Assembly (NCBI RefSeq): GCF_018860155.1
Contig: NZ_JAHKNI010000006.1
Coordinates: forward strand, 372,001 to 436,000
Source of the DNA: Nocardia albiluteola
GTDB taxonomy: Bacteria; Actinomycetota; Actinomycetes; Mycobacteriales; Mycobacteriaceae
DNA length: 64,000 nucleotides
Reading direction: 5' to 3'
Part shown: piece by piece, positions 1 to 9,108 of the stretch
Position numbering within the stretch: position 1 is the stretch's first letter
How the letters are laid out: each line of letters opens with the position of its first letter
Made by a program: the position numbers and the translations under genes
Notes under the pieces: model-generated
Database searches by the model: none
Told to the model about the DNA's origin: nothing
What the model saw: the letters and a program-made list of their open reading frames with translations, nothing else

Positions 1-1043
1 ATCTGCTGCTGCTGGGTGCGCTGCTGCACGATATCGGCAAGGGGCGCACCGAGGATCACAGCATCGTCGGCGCGGAGCTGGCGACGCAGATCGGCCGGCG
101 ACTGGGCCTGTGGCCCGCGGACGTGCGCACCCTCAGCGCGATCGTGCGGCACCATCTGCTGTTGCCGGACACCGCGACCCGGCGCGATCTGGCGGATCCG
201 GAGACCGCCGAGGCGGTGGTGCGGGCCCTGGACGGCGATCCGCAGCTGCTGGAACTGCTGCACGCCCTGGCCGAGGCCGATTCGCTGGCCACGGGTCCCG
301 GGGTGTGGGGCGATTGGAAGGCCTCGCTCATCGGTGAGCTGGTGCGCCGGTCGAGGCTGGCCATGGCCGGGGAGCAGGCGCCGCAACCGGATTCGATCGA
401 CCCCGAGCTGCTGGTCAAGGCCAAGGCCGGCGGCGTGCACGTGGAGCTGGCGCCCGGTGACGGGCGGTACACCCACGTCGTCACGGTGATCGCCCCCGAC
501 ACTCCGGGCCTGCTGTCCGAGGCCGCCGGGGTGCTGGCGCTGCATTCGCTGCGAGTGTTGTCGGCTTCGCTGGGCACCGAGGGGGATTCGGCGATCGACA
601 CCTTCGTCGTGAGCCCGAAGTTCGGCGACCCACCCGATGCCGGACTGCTGCGCCAGGAGTTGATCCGCGCGATCAACGGCGAGCTGAATCTGGCTGCGGT
701 GCTGGACAAGAAGGAACGCGAGGCGGGCCTGTCGCCCAGGCCCTACGCGCAGGCGCAGCCCCGCGTCCTGTGGGCCGAGGGCGGTAGCCCGGGGCAGGCG
801 CTGCTCGAACTGCGGGCCGAGGACCGGATCGGGTTGTTGTCGCGGCTGGCCGGGGCACTGGCCGTGGTGGGGGTGAATGTGCGCTGGGCCAAGGCGGTTA
901 CCCGTGGCACCGCGGTGGTCGACGCGTTCTGCCTGGATCTCGACGACACCGACACCGCTGCGCGCCGGGCGGAGATCGAGGAGGCGCTGCTGGCCGTGGT
1001 TCCGCATCCGCAGCCGCCGAAGCCGCCCGCGGATGCGGATTAG
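1..1043 (+). CDS. glnD: Protein-PII uridylyltransferase/uridylyl-removing enzyme, C-terminal part (partial at window edge)
   Basis: The reading frame is open from the first base, so the gene starts outside the window; the nucleotidyltransferase half is missing here. What remains begins in the HD phosphohydrolase domain (HDIGKG near the start, then RHH), which removes UMP from PII. Two ACT domains follow: one around the motif APDTPGLLSEAAGVL and one around AEDRIGLLSRLAGAL. These sense glutamine in the GlnD family. GlnD modifies and demodifies the PII signal protein according to nitrogen status. The TAG stop at 1041-1043 is followed by a 242 bp spacer. In M. tuberculosis glnD lies two genes from ffh, as it does here, which supports the call. 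Confidence 0.93.
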   Translation, partial: LLLLGALLHDIGKGRTEDHSIVGAELATQIGRRLGLWPADVRTLSAIVRHHLLLPDTATRRDLADPETAEAVVRALDGDPQLLELLHALAEADSLATGPGVWGDWKASLIGELVRRSRLAMAGEQAPQPDSIDPELLVKAKAGGVHVELAPGDGRYTHVVTVIAPDTPGLLSEAAGVLALHSLRVLSASLGTEGDSAIDTFVVSPKFGDPPDAGLLRQELIRAINGELNLAAVLDKKEREAGLSPRPYAQAQPRVLWAEGGSPGQALLELRAEDRIGLLSRLAGALAVVGVNVRWAKAVTRGTAVVDAFCLDLDDTDTAARRAEIEEALLAVVPHPQPPKPPADAD

Positions 1044-1285
1044 GCGGCCGGAACCGCACAATCGCCCCGACTGCGACTTTGCTGGCAAACTCGGCGTCCG
1101 CCAATTAACCAGATTGTTGCGCGAGATTTGCTGCAAGCGCTGTCCAGTGTGATGCGGGCCACTCTACGATCAGACCGGATCCGAGCTGTAGAGCGTGGAT
1201 TTCGGGCATGAGCTGGCGCCGACCTTCATGCCGCGGGTGCTGTTCGAGGCTTGTCCGAGCTTTTCGAGCATAAGGGAGCGGGCCG

Positions 1286-1597
1286 GTGGCAATTGAAGTC
1301 GTTTCCGCATCGATGATGACCAGTGATCTGACCACGCACATCGCCCGGTGTGTCGGTGGCGACCGGTGGGTGGTGTCCTGGCTGCCCGGCCGCACACTGT
1401 CCGGGCAGCAGGCCGTGACGGCGATGACCATCGCGTCCACGGTCAGCGACCGGCAGCTCGGCGCCGCCGAATGGGCGATGCTCGACTCGATGGCCCTGGA
1501 GCTGGGGCTGACCGGTCGCGAGGCGCTCGGCATGATCGCCAGCGAGAATCGCGACATACGCCAGGCGCCGCGCCCCAGGCGTCGATCGCTCGAGTAG
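1286..1597 (+). CDS. Small protein of unknown function between glnD and ffh
   Basis: A 103-residue frame starts with GTG behind a purine-rich stretch (aagggagcg) and ends at TAG. I do not recognise the family. The middle is predicted to be mostly helical and contains MTIASTVSDRQLGAAEWAML and a hydrophobic-acidic helix after it; the C-terminus is basic (RPRRRS). There is no signal peptide or membrane segment. It lies 148 bp before ffh on the same strand, so co-transcription with ffh is possible but not shown. It is called as coding because of its start context and codon bias; no other-strand gene competes convincingly. Confidence 0.6.
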   Translation: MAIEVVSASMMTSDLTTHIARCVGGDRWVVSWLPGRTLSGQQAVTAMTIASTVSDRQLGAAEWAMLDSMALELGLTGREALGMIASENRDIRQAPRPRRRSLE

Positions 1598-1745
1598 ATC
1601 TCGGGTTACCCGCCGATCCGTCCGGCCGAAGTGTGCCCGCGGGGCCGCGAACAACCCGGAATGACGAGGGCGAATCCGTTCCCCGGGGATCGCCGACTAC
1701 CCTGGATCGTCGAGTGACAGTCCCTCGAGATCAGGAGCGCGATCG

Positions 1746-3314
1746 GTGTTCGAGTCCCTTTCCGACCGGTTGACCGGTGTTCTGAGCGACCTGCGCGGCA
1801 AGGGACGTTTGTCACCCGCCGATATCGATGCCACCGCGCGGGAGATCCGCCTGGCGCTGCTCGAGGCCGACGTCGCGCTGCCCGTGGTGCGCGGATTCAT
1901 CGCGCGGATCAAGGACCGCGCCAAGGGGGCGGAGGTCTCCGGGGCGCTGAATCCGGCGCAGCAGGTCGTCAAGATCGTCAACGAGGAATTGATCGCGATC
2001 CTCGGCGGCGAGACCCGGCGGCTGCAGTTCGCCAAGACCCCGCCGACAGTGATCATGCTGGCCGGTCTGCAGGGTGCCGGTAAGACCACCCTCGCGGGCA
2101 AGCTCGCCAAATGGCTGCGCGAGCAGGGGCACACGCCGTTGCTCGTGGCGTGCGACCTGCAGCGTCCCGGCGCCGTGACCCAGCTGCAGGTGGTCGGCGA
2201 GCGCGCCGGGGTGCCGGTGTTCGCCCCCCATCCGGGCACCAGCGTCGGCGGCGGTGAGAATCCCCTCGGCATCTCGGCCGCGGACCCGGTCGGCGTGGCG
2301 CAGGCCGGTATCGAGGAGGCCCGGGCCAAGCAGTACGACGTCGTCATCGTCGACACCGCGGGCCGACTGGGCATCGATGCCGAGCTGATGGCGCAGGCCG
2401 TGGGCATTCGCGACGCGGTCAAGCCCGACGAGATCCTGTTCGTGCTCGACGCGATGATCGGTCAGGACGCGGTCAACACCGCCGAGGCGTTCCGCGACGG
2501 GGTCGGCTTCACCGGCGTCGTGCTCACCAAGCTCGACGGCGACGCGCGCGGCGGTTCGGCGCTGTCGGTGCGCGAGGTGACGGGCGTGCCGATCATGTTC
2601 GCCTCCACCGGTGAGAAGCTCGAGGATTTCGACGTCTTCCATCCGGATCGCATGTCCAGCCGCATCCTGGGCATGGGCGATCTGCTGACCCTGATCGAGC
2701 AGGCCGAGCAGGTCTACGACGCGCAGCAGGCCGAGGAGGCCGCGCGCAAGATCGGCTCGGGCGAGCTGACGCTCGAGGACTTCCTCGATCAGATGCTGGC
2801 CATCCGCAAGATGGGCCCGATCGGCAATCTGCTCGGCATGCTGCCCGGCGCCGGCCAGATGAAGGACGCCCTCGCGGCTGTCGACGACAAGCAGTTGGAC
2901 CGGGTACAGGCGATCATTCGGGGCATGACTCCGGGGGAGCGGGCCAACCCGAAGATCATCAACGCCTCGCGCCGACTGCGCATCGCCAACGGCTCCGGCG
3001 TCACCGTGACCGATGTGAATCAGCTGGTGGACCGCTTCTTCGACGCGCGCAAGATGATGGCCGCGATGGGCCGTCAGATGGGGCTGCCCGGCGGCGGCAA
3101 CCGGCGCGCTAACACCAAGAAGGGCAAGAAGGGCAAGAAGGGCGGCCGCGGTCCGACCCCGCCGAAGATGCGCGGCGGATTCCCCGGCATGCCGGGCATG
3201 CCCGCGATGCCGCCGGGCATGCCGGATCTGTCGGGCATGCCCGACGGACTCAATCAGCTCCCGCCCGGGCTGGAGGGAATCGACCTGTCGAAGCTCAAAT
3301 TCCCGAAAAACTAA
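1746..3314 (+). CDS. ffh: Signal recognition particle GTPase Ffh (SRP54)
   Basis: 522 residues, normal for actinobacterial Ffh. The N domain (MFESLSDRL, then helices) is followed by the G domain with G1 GLQGAGKTT at 107-115, DTAGRLG at about 203 and TKLDGDARGG at about 261. The methionine-rich M domain contains the SRP RNA-binding segment near PGERANPKIINASRR. The tail is lysine-rich (KKGKKGKKGG) followed by repeated MPGMP-type motifs. Ffh binds signal sequences on the ribosome together with 4.5S RNA and delivers nascent chains to FtsY and SecYEG. The GTG start is preferred because the family begins MFESLSDRL. Its stop marks the left edge of the large accessory block. Confidence 0.97.
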   Translation: MFESLSDRLTGVLSDLRGKGRLSPADIDATAREIRLALLEADVALPVVRGFIARIKDRAKGAEVSGALNPAQQVVKIVNEELIAILGGETRRLQFAKTPPTVIMLAGLQGAGKTTLAGKLAKWLREQGHTPLLVACDLQRPGAVTQLQVVGERAGVPVFAPHPGTSVGGGENPLGISAADPVGVAQAGIEEARAKQYDVVIVDTAGRLGIDAELMAQAVGIRDAVKPDEILFVLDAMIGQDAVNTAEAFRDGVGFTGVVLTKLDGDARGGSALSVREVTGVPIMFASTGEKLEDFDVFHPDRMSSRILGMGDLLTLIEQAEQVYDAQQAEEAARKIGSGELTLEDFLDQMLAIRKMGPIGNLLGMLPGAGQMKDALAAVDDKQLDRVQAIIRGMTPGERANPKIINASRRLRIANGSGVTVTDVNQLVDRFFDARKMMAAMGRQMGLPGGGNRRANTKKGKKGKKGGRGPTPPKMRGGFPGMPGMPAMPPGMPDLSGMPDGLNQLPPGLEGIDLSKLKFPKN

Positions 3315-3547
3315 GCGACACAACCGGATTCGGTGACGAGCAGGTTAACGGCCGAGGTCGCGGCGTGAACGAATGTCAACGCGCCGAACGCTTTTGGTCG
3401 TACTGCGTTCGCGCGCGCGACCCGGGTCGTTAACGCGGCGACGCTACCTTCGGGATGGCTTTTTCCGGGGACTGTCGAGCAGCCCTGAGGGCACTCGAGC
3501 CTGTCCTTGTGTAGTCGTGTCCAACGACGTCCGGAAGAAGAAATTCA

Positions 3548-5980
3548 GTGGGGAACATCCGAATATCGGTTCGCGCCGATTCGGCCGTACAGCGATGCGC
3601 GCGTGCGATGTCGCACCGGTGCAACCGGATACGCGCGTCGCCGGGGTGGCGACGATTCGTCCGGACGATGCTGATCGTCGCCGGGCTCGTCGTCGTCCCG
3701 GGCATCGTGGGCGCGACGGCGAGCGCGGCTCCGGGCGCCATGGCCGCCGCATCCTCGACCAGCAGCGCGCTGGGCTGGATGCACATCACCGACACCTCCG
3801 GTGTGCCGCTGGCGAACTACCTGTACGCCACCAATCACGGCAGCCTGCTCAATCCGGGCGACACCGGGATCTCCATGGTGCTCGGCCTGGAGTTCGCGGG
3901 CTGGAAAGTCATTGTGACGATGGCCATCTGGCTGATCGGGTACGCACTGAGCTTCGCCTGGCTGCGGTGGTTCGCCAAGCCGCTCACGGGGATCTCGCAG
4001 GCCCTGAGCGGGCAGATCGCCACCCCGATCATGCTGATCACGGCCGCGACCATCGGCGCGTTCTGCGTGGCGTATTTCGTTGTCCGCGGGCTGTATTCGA
4101 AGGCGACCCTGCAGGTGGTCACCATGCTCGCGGTCGCGGTGGCCGGTCCGATATACCTGGCGCAGCCGCTGGCCGACGCGTTCTCCTCGGACGGCCTGCT
4201 GGCCCAGGGGCGCGATCTGGGCATCTCGGTGGCCGCCGGGTTGACCGGTGAGGACACCACGAACCCGGCCGGTCTGGTAGCGACCATGCAGGGCATGCTC
4301 GCGGACAATTTCGCGCGACATCCGTTGCAGGTGTGGAACTTCGGGCACGTGCTCGACGAACAGTCCGCGTGCGGGGCGGCATGGTCCGCCGGCGTGACTG
4401 CCGGCAGCGAGGGCCAGGTGAAGAACGGCATCGCCCGATGCGGGGATGCGTCGGCGAAGTCCGCGGCCGACAACCCCAGCTTCGACCAGATCGGGACCGG
4501 GCTGTTACTGCTCCTGCTGGGCGGCATGCTGCTGCTGTTCGCGGCCGTGCTGGCGATCAAGGTGATCAAGTCCGCGCTGGACACGATCTACCACGGCCTG
4601 ATGTCGATCTTCGGATTCGCCGCGGGCGGATTCGTCTACGGGCTCACCCAGACGTTCCTGGTGCGCAACATGGTCGACGGGGTCATCGCGGCGGCGCGGA
4701 TGACGATCTTCACCATCTTCCTCGGCGTCTACGTGCTGTTCCTGAACGACCTGTTCGACATGGCGGGCGGCGAGGTCATGGTCGTCTTCGTCGTCGGTGC
4801 GATCGTGGAGATCGTCGCGATCTCCCAGCTGCGGCGGATCAGCGCCGGGCTGGACCACGGCAACGAATGGCTGGCGAACAAGTTCGCGCTCGCGATTCAG
4901 CACAGCGGCGGGGCGCACGCCTCCGGCGGTGGTGGGGGGACCGCGCTGGGGATGGGCACCGTCGGGGCGCATCATTCGCTCTCGTCGAACAAATTGCTCG
5001 TGGGGCTGGGAGCCGTCAGCACGATCGGCAATTCGGCTGCGACCGAATGGCTCTGGGGCAAGACGCGCTCGCCGCTGCGCCCGTGGTCGCGCACGGAACG
5101 AGCCGCGTCGCTGGGGCAGTGGGGATTCTGGGGCAGCAAGGGCACCGGCGGCGCGAAGGGCTTCTATGCCCAGTCGTATATGAACCGGAGGCTGTTCGCC
5201 ACCGCGGCCCGGGAGGGCGCCCACCAGAACGGCGGCATCAACACCGTGCGTGGCGCGGCCGCGGCCCTGCAGGCCCTGCACGACGTCGGGGGCAAGGTGA
5301 GCGATGCGTACGGCGCGCTCACCGGCGCCGGATTCACCAACGAGAAGGTGAAGCTCGCCGCCCTCCGGTCGTGGGGGATCGTCGAGGCGAATGCGGGTAC
5401 CTGGACCCTCGGAGACAAACGCCTGGGCCATGTGGTGTCCGCGGTGCAGCGCGCGCAGGACTCCGCGCTGCGCCTGATAGACGGCACGGGCGACGCGGAA
5501 GAGGTCGCGGCCGACCTGGCCACCATGCAGGCGGCGGCGTTCAGCTTCCATCGCGCCAACTCCGCGCCTGTGACGCTGACCCGTGCGCAGGAGGATTTCG
5601 TCAATGATTACATGCAGACTCCGGCGAAGGCGAAGATCGAACAGTTGCAGAAGCTTGCGAACGGTGATCACACCGCGGCCAACGGGATGCTGCACGGGAT
5701 GGATGCCGTCGATGCCGGTCGCATGATGCAGTGGATCGGAAACCGGCACGCGCAGTTGACCCTGGAGGCCGCCAACCACGTGCTCGCGAATCCCGCGGAC
5801 CCCCACCGGCTTCGACGGGCGCGGGAGGTCGTGGCCGCGGCGACCGCCACCGACCAGTGGTCGTCGGGTGCGAAACGGACGCCGTGGAATTCGCTGGCGG
5901 CGCCGAGCGACAATCACCCCAATCCGGTGCGGCCGGGCTGGGGGCGCGCTCTTGCCGGGGTCGGCGGCCGCCTGAACTGA
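3548..5980 (+). CDS. Polytopic membrane protein, VirB6/TrbL-like (conjugation-type) candidate
   Basis: 810 residues from a GTG preceded by a purine-rich ggaagaagaa. An N-terminal signal sequence ends near GATASAAPGA. Several hydrophobic segments follow in the first 430 residues, for example around WKVIVTMAIWLIGYAL, LLLLLLGGMLLLFAAVLA and MTIFTIFLGVYVLFL. The C-terminal 380 residues are soluble, with a Gly/Ser/His-rich hinge (HASGGGGG) and then a helical region. The layout of signal peptide, clustered membrane helices and long soluble tail resembles VirB6/TrbL channel proteins of type IV secretion, but there is no diagnostic motif and no other conjugation gene in the window. It may therefore be an orphan remnant of a mobile element or a membrane protein of another role. 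Confidence 0.6.
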   Translation: MGNIRISVRADSAVQRCARAMSHRCNRIRASPGWRRFVRTMLIVAGLVVVPGIVGATASAAPGAMAAASSTSSALGWMHITDTSGVPLANYLYATNHGSLLNPGDTGISMVLGLEFAGWKVIVTMAIWLIGYALSFAWLRWFAKPLTGISQALSGQIATPIMLITAATIGAFCVAYFVVRGLYSKATLQVVTMLAVAVAGPIYLAQPLADAFSSDGLLAQGRDLGISVAAGLTGEDTTNPAGLVATMQGMLADNFARHPLQVWNFGHVLDEQSACGAAWSAGVTAGSEGQVKNGIARCGDASAKSAADNPSFDQIGTGLLLLLLGGMLLLFAAVLAIKVIKSALDTIYHGLMSIFGFAAGGFVYGLTQTFLVRNMVDGVIAAARMTIFTIFLGVYVLFLNDLFDMAGGEVMVVFVVGAIVEIVAISQLRRISAGLDHGNEWLANKFALAIQHSGGAHASGGGGGTALGMGTVGAHHSLSSNKLLVGLGAVSTIGNSAATEWLWGKTRSPLRPWSRTERAASLGQWGFWGSKGTGGAKGFYAQSYMNRRLFATAAREGAHQNGGINTVRGAAAALQALHDVGGKVSDAYGALTGAGFTNEKVKLAALRSWGIVEANAGTWTLGDKRLGHVVSAVQRAQDSALRLIDGTGDAEEVAADLATMQAAAFSFHRANSAPVTLTRAQEDFVNDYMQTPAKAKIEQLQKLANGDHTAANGMLHGMDAVDAGRMMQWIGNRHAQLTLEAANHVLANPADPHRLRRAREVVAAATATDQWSSGAKRTPWNSLAAPSDNHPNPVRPGWGRALAGVGGRLN

Positions 5981-6338
5981 CGGGCTCTGGCGCCATGAGT
6001 GCCGTCGGCGGCGGAAGTCACGTATCGGGCGCAGCCGCTTGCGCGGATGCGCTGTCAGCGCACCGGAATCCACCCTCGTCGACGACTCGTCCGACACGGG
6101 CGCCGGCGTGAACCGCGTCGACCGCCGGCCGTGACGTCGTGTGTCTGGTCGGGCTGTGGTGTCGTGTGTCTGGCCGGGGGATGAGTGCTGGTCATCCACG
6201 GGGATGAGGAGGCCGCGGCGGAGTGCGACTCAGGTCGTACAGGACGCAGGCGTGGCGGTCGATGTGCCGCACGAGTTCTCGCGGCACGATCGCTGTAACA
6301 AGATCCAGCGCCATGGATTCGAACCGAAAGGTTGAAGG
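5981..6338. other. Intergenic stretch without a convincing gene
   Basis: 358 bp between the VirB6/TrbL-like gene and the glycosyltransferase gene. Visible structure: a short direct repeat gtcgtgtgtctgg (two copies near 6133-6175) and a 7-bp inverted repeat gtgccgc/gcggcac at 6264-6270 and 6281-6287 around a 10-nt loop, with no T-run behind it. A 40-codon minus-strand frame (6192-6314) lacks a ribosome-binding site. I see no RNA gene. Confidence 0.5.
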
Positions 6339-7796
6339 TTGCAGCTGTCGGTAGCGCCCCGCTCGTCCACCGTGGACGCTCCCGCGTTCGCGACGCGGGC
6401 TGTGCTCGCGATCGCGGGCGTCGTCGCAGTCGTCCAGCTCGTCTGCGGTGCGATCGGCGGCTATTGGTTCGACGAGGCCTACATGCTCGCGATCGGCCGC
6501 CGCCACCTGGCCTGGGGCTCGGCCGACCAGCCGCCGGTCGCACCGGCGCTGGCGGCCGCGATGGACTGGCTAGCCCCCGGATCGCTTGTGGCGCTGCGGA
6601 TACCGGCGGTGCTCGCGACCGCGGCGGCGGTCATCGTCGCGGCGCTGATCGCCCGGGAGTTCGGCGGTGATCGGCGCGCGCAGCTCCTCACCGCGGTCGC
6701 CCAGGCGACGGCACTGTGGTTCACCATGGACGGGCACTGGCTGACCCCGTACACGCTGGAGCCGGTGCAGTGGCTGCTGCTCATCTGGCTGCTGGTGCGC
6801 TGGATTCGGTTGCGCGAGGACCGGTTGCTGCTCGCGGCGGGCGTTGTCGCCGGAATCGCCGCGGAGACCAAATTCCAGGTGATCCTGCTGTGCGCGGTGC
6901 TGCTGGCGTCGGTGGCCGTCTGCGGCCCACGCGAATTGCTGCGGCGGCCGATGCTGTGGGCCGGCGCCGCCGTCGGAGCGCTGCTGGCGCTGCCGACACT
7001 GGTGTGGCAGGCGCGCAACGGCTGGCCACAGCTGCACATGAGCTCGGTGCTGTCCACCGAGGCGGACGAATTGTACGGCGGCCGTCCGGGAATCGCGGTA
7101 TCGCTGATTCTCATGGCCGGCGTCGCGGGGACGGTGCTGGCGCTCTACGGGATCTGGGGGCTGCTGCAGGACGCGCGGCTGCGCCCGTATCGGTTCCTCG
7201 CCGTGACCGCGGTGGTGCTGTACCTCGTCTTCGTCGCGACCGCCGGGCGGCCCTACTACCTCGGCGGGTTCTACGGCGCGCTGTTCGCCGCGGGCGCGGT
7301 CGGATTCCAGCGGCGTCGACTGGTCGGTGGCCGCCGGGGCTGGGTGGTGTGGCCGGCGTGTGCGCTGAGCATCGCCGGGGCCGCGAGCATGCTCGCCTTG
7401 GCCGCGACGTCGGCGAAAACCGATGCGCCACAGCGGATCGTGCGGCTGACGACCGCCGCCTACCAGTCCCTTCCCGAGCAGGACCGCCGGTCGGCGATCA
7501 TCATGGGCCAGTCCTACATCGTCGCCGCGTACCTCGACGTGTACTCGCACGATCTTCCGGCGGCGTACAGCACCAGCCGCGGCTACGGATACTTTCCGCC
7601 GCCACCGGATTCCGCGCGTGCCGTGCTGTACATCGGCACGTCGCCGGACGAGTTGCGCGGCCATTTCGGGTCGTGCCGCCGATTGCTCGGCGACAGAACG
7701 GATCCGGGCACCGATCAGCGGGCGTGGCTGTGCACCGATCGGCGCGAGCCGTGGGAACGATTCTGGCCGAGCCTGCGGCACCTCGACATGACCTGA
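6339..7796 (+). CDS. GT39-type membrane glycosyltransferase (ArnT/PMT-like)
   Basis: 485 residues with about ten to twelve hydrophobic segments. The first extracytoplasmic loop carries YWFDEAYMLAIGRRHLAWG, which fits the acidic D-E motif of GT-C polyprenyl-phosphate-sugar transferases, and is followed by DQPPVAPAL. Such enzymes move a sugar from a lipid-phosphate carrier to a protein, lipid or glycan outside the membrane; the acceptor cannot be told from sequence. The C-terminal 110 residues form a soluble domain. The TTG start at 6339 has a gaagg stretch just upstream; an in-frame GTG at 6372 is an alternative. It may share a transcript with the preceding gene despite the 358 bp gap. Confidence 0.8.
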   Translation: MQLSVAPRSSTVDAPAFATRAVLAIAGVVAVVQLVCGAIGGYWFDEAYMLAIGRRHLAWGSADQPPVAPALAAAMDWLAPGSLVALRIPAVLATAAAVIVAALIAREFGGDRRAQLLTAVAQATALWFTMDGHWLTPYTLEPVQWLLLIWLLVRWIRLREDRLLLAAGVVAGIAAETKFQVILLCAVLLASVAVCGPRELLRRPMLWAGAAVGALLALPTLVWQARNGWPQLHMSSVLSTEADELYGGRPGIAVSLILMAGVAGTVLALYGIWGLLQDARLRPYRFLAVTAVVLYLVFVATAGRPYYLGGFYGALFAAGAVGFQRRRLVGGRRGWVVWPACALSIAGAASMLALAATSAKTDAPQRIVRLTTAAYQSLPEQDRRSAIIMGQSYIVAAYLDVYSHDLPAAYSTSRGYGYFPPPPDSARAVLYIGTSPDELRGHFGSCRRLLGDRTDPGTDQRAWLCTDRREPWERFWPSLRHLDMT

Positions 7797-7878
7797 CGGC
7801 TTCGCCCGGTGCAGGGTCTCTCATCCGGTGCCCGCGTGTTGCCCAGCACGGTCGTGATCGCGGCCGCGGCCGAGCGTC

Positions 7879-9042
7879 CTAGGCCTGGTTCGGGTCCTGG
7901 ACGGGCTGGTCCTGGATCCTCGGGAAGACCTGCTCGCGCTGGAGCGGCTGCTCGGGCGTCGCCTCGACCCGGTCTCCCTCGACGGCGGGAATCTCCGCGC
8001 TGTATTCGCGGGGCTGCAGGGTTTGGCCGTAGACCTCCGGAGTTCCCGCGGTCGCCTCGTAGTAGCGCGGCTGGGTTTGGCCGTAGACCAGGGGCGTTCC
8101 CTCGGTGGAGTCGTACAGGCGTGGCTCGGTGGTCGGGGTGCCCTCTTCGACGGCGTAATACTCCCGGGGCTGCTCGGTGGTTGGAATGCCCTGGTTGTAC
8201 TCGCGCGGTTGCAGAGGCTCGGCTCGCGTTTGGTCGTACGTGAGCGGGGTGCCCTGCTGAGCGTAGTACTGGCGGGGTTGCAGGGGTTGTTCCGGGCTGT
8301 AGGTGTATCCCTCGGGGGTCACCTCGGTGGCCGGGACGCCTCGGGTGTATTCGCGCGGCTGTAGGGGCTGTTGCGGGTCGTATTCGCGGGGTTGCAGCGG
8401 GGTGCCCTGGTTGTATTCGCGGGGTTGCAACGGGGTCCCCTGGTTGTACTCGCGCGGCTGGAGGGGCTGCTCGGGCTGCAGCCGGCTGTAGGACTCTGTC
8501 GGTTGGAGCGGCTGCCCGCCCTGCCGGCTGTAGGCCTCTGTCGGCTGGAGCGGCTGCGCGTCCTGCCGGCGGAGGGCCTCTTCGGGCTGGAGCTGTTGTT
8601 GTTCTTGCCGGGGGGTCAGACGGGTCATCTCCATGCGGCGATACAGCGCGTTGGGGGAGTACGACGACGGGCCGTAGCTGCCCGAGCCGCTGGAATTGCC
8701 CGAGCCGGACGGCCCGTTCTGATTCTGATGCGTCGCATTGGCGGCGGCCGTAGCCTCGTTCTGCTCGAAGGTCTTCGCCGAATCCCGCAGGTTGTCGCGA
8801 TTCTGCCCGAACAGACCGACCAGCTGGCCCAGGTTCTTGAAGGTGCCGTCGCGGTTGGCGATATAGCCCTTGTCGCCCTCGGAGAACTTCTTGCCCGCCT
8901 TGTCGTCGCCCCAGGGCTCGCCCTCGGCGTTGCACCCGCCGGTCAGCGTGTTCAGAATCTGCCTGGTGGTATCGCTGATGGCGTCGAATTGATTTGCGGC
9001 ATTGCGCAATCCCTCGGGATTGATACTGACCGGCTCAGTCAT
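7879..9042 (-). CDS. WXG100/ESX-type secreted protein with LQPREY repeat tail
   Basis: 387 residues. The first ~100 residues are helical and carry a WG turn in EPWGDDKAGKKF (W44, G45), typical of ESX-secretion-associated WXG-like proteins. An Asn/Gly/Ser-rich hinge (about 103-130) follows. The rest is Pro/Gln/Tyr-rich and built from repeated LQPREY-type units (about seven LQPR[EQ]Y copies plus LQPEE, LQPTE and LQPEQ variants), spaced 8-30 residues apart. No enzymatic motif is visible. The ATG has a strong aggaggt site. It is the third gene of the operon behind the giant toxin and the 258-residue protein. By family knowledge WXG proteins are substrates or partners of type VII secretion; its role as an export partner of the giant protein is inference. 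Confidence 0.75.
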   Translation of the reverse strand: MTEPVSINPEGLRNAANQFDAISDTTRQILNTLTGGCNAEGEPWGDDKAGKKFSEGDKGYIANRDGTFKNLGQLVGLFGQNRDNLRDSAKTFEQNEATAAANATHQNQNGPSGSGNSSGSGSYGPSSYSPNALYRRMEMTRLTPRQEQQQLQPEEALRRQDAQPLQPTEAYSRQGGQPLQPTESYSRLQPEQPLQPREYNQGTPLQPREYNQGTPLQPREYDPQQPLQPREYTRGVPATEVTPEGYTYSPEQPLQPRQYYAQQGTPLTYDQTRAEPLQPREYNQGIPTTEQPREYYAVEEGTPTTEPRLYDSTEGTPLVYGQTQPRYYEATAGTPEVYGQTLQPREYSAEIPAVEGDRVEATPEQPLQREQVFPRIQDQPVQDPNQA

Positions 9043-9108
9043 CGCTACCTCCTACACAGATACAACGCCGCCGAGCGTATGCGCGTTACCATTCGCGGCG
9101 CCCCGATA

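Noticed and set aside
1812..3323. A 503-codon minus-strand frame across ffh
   Set aside because: It mirrors the ffh coding sequence and has a His/Arg-rich composition with no recognisable domain.
6192..6314. A 40-codon minus-strand frame (MALDLVTAIVPRELVRH...) between the membrane protein and the glycosyltransferase
   Set aside because: No ribosome-binding site or neighbours support it; could be chance.
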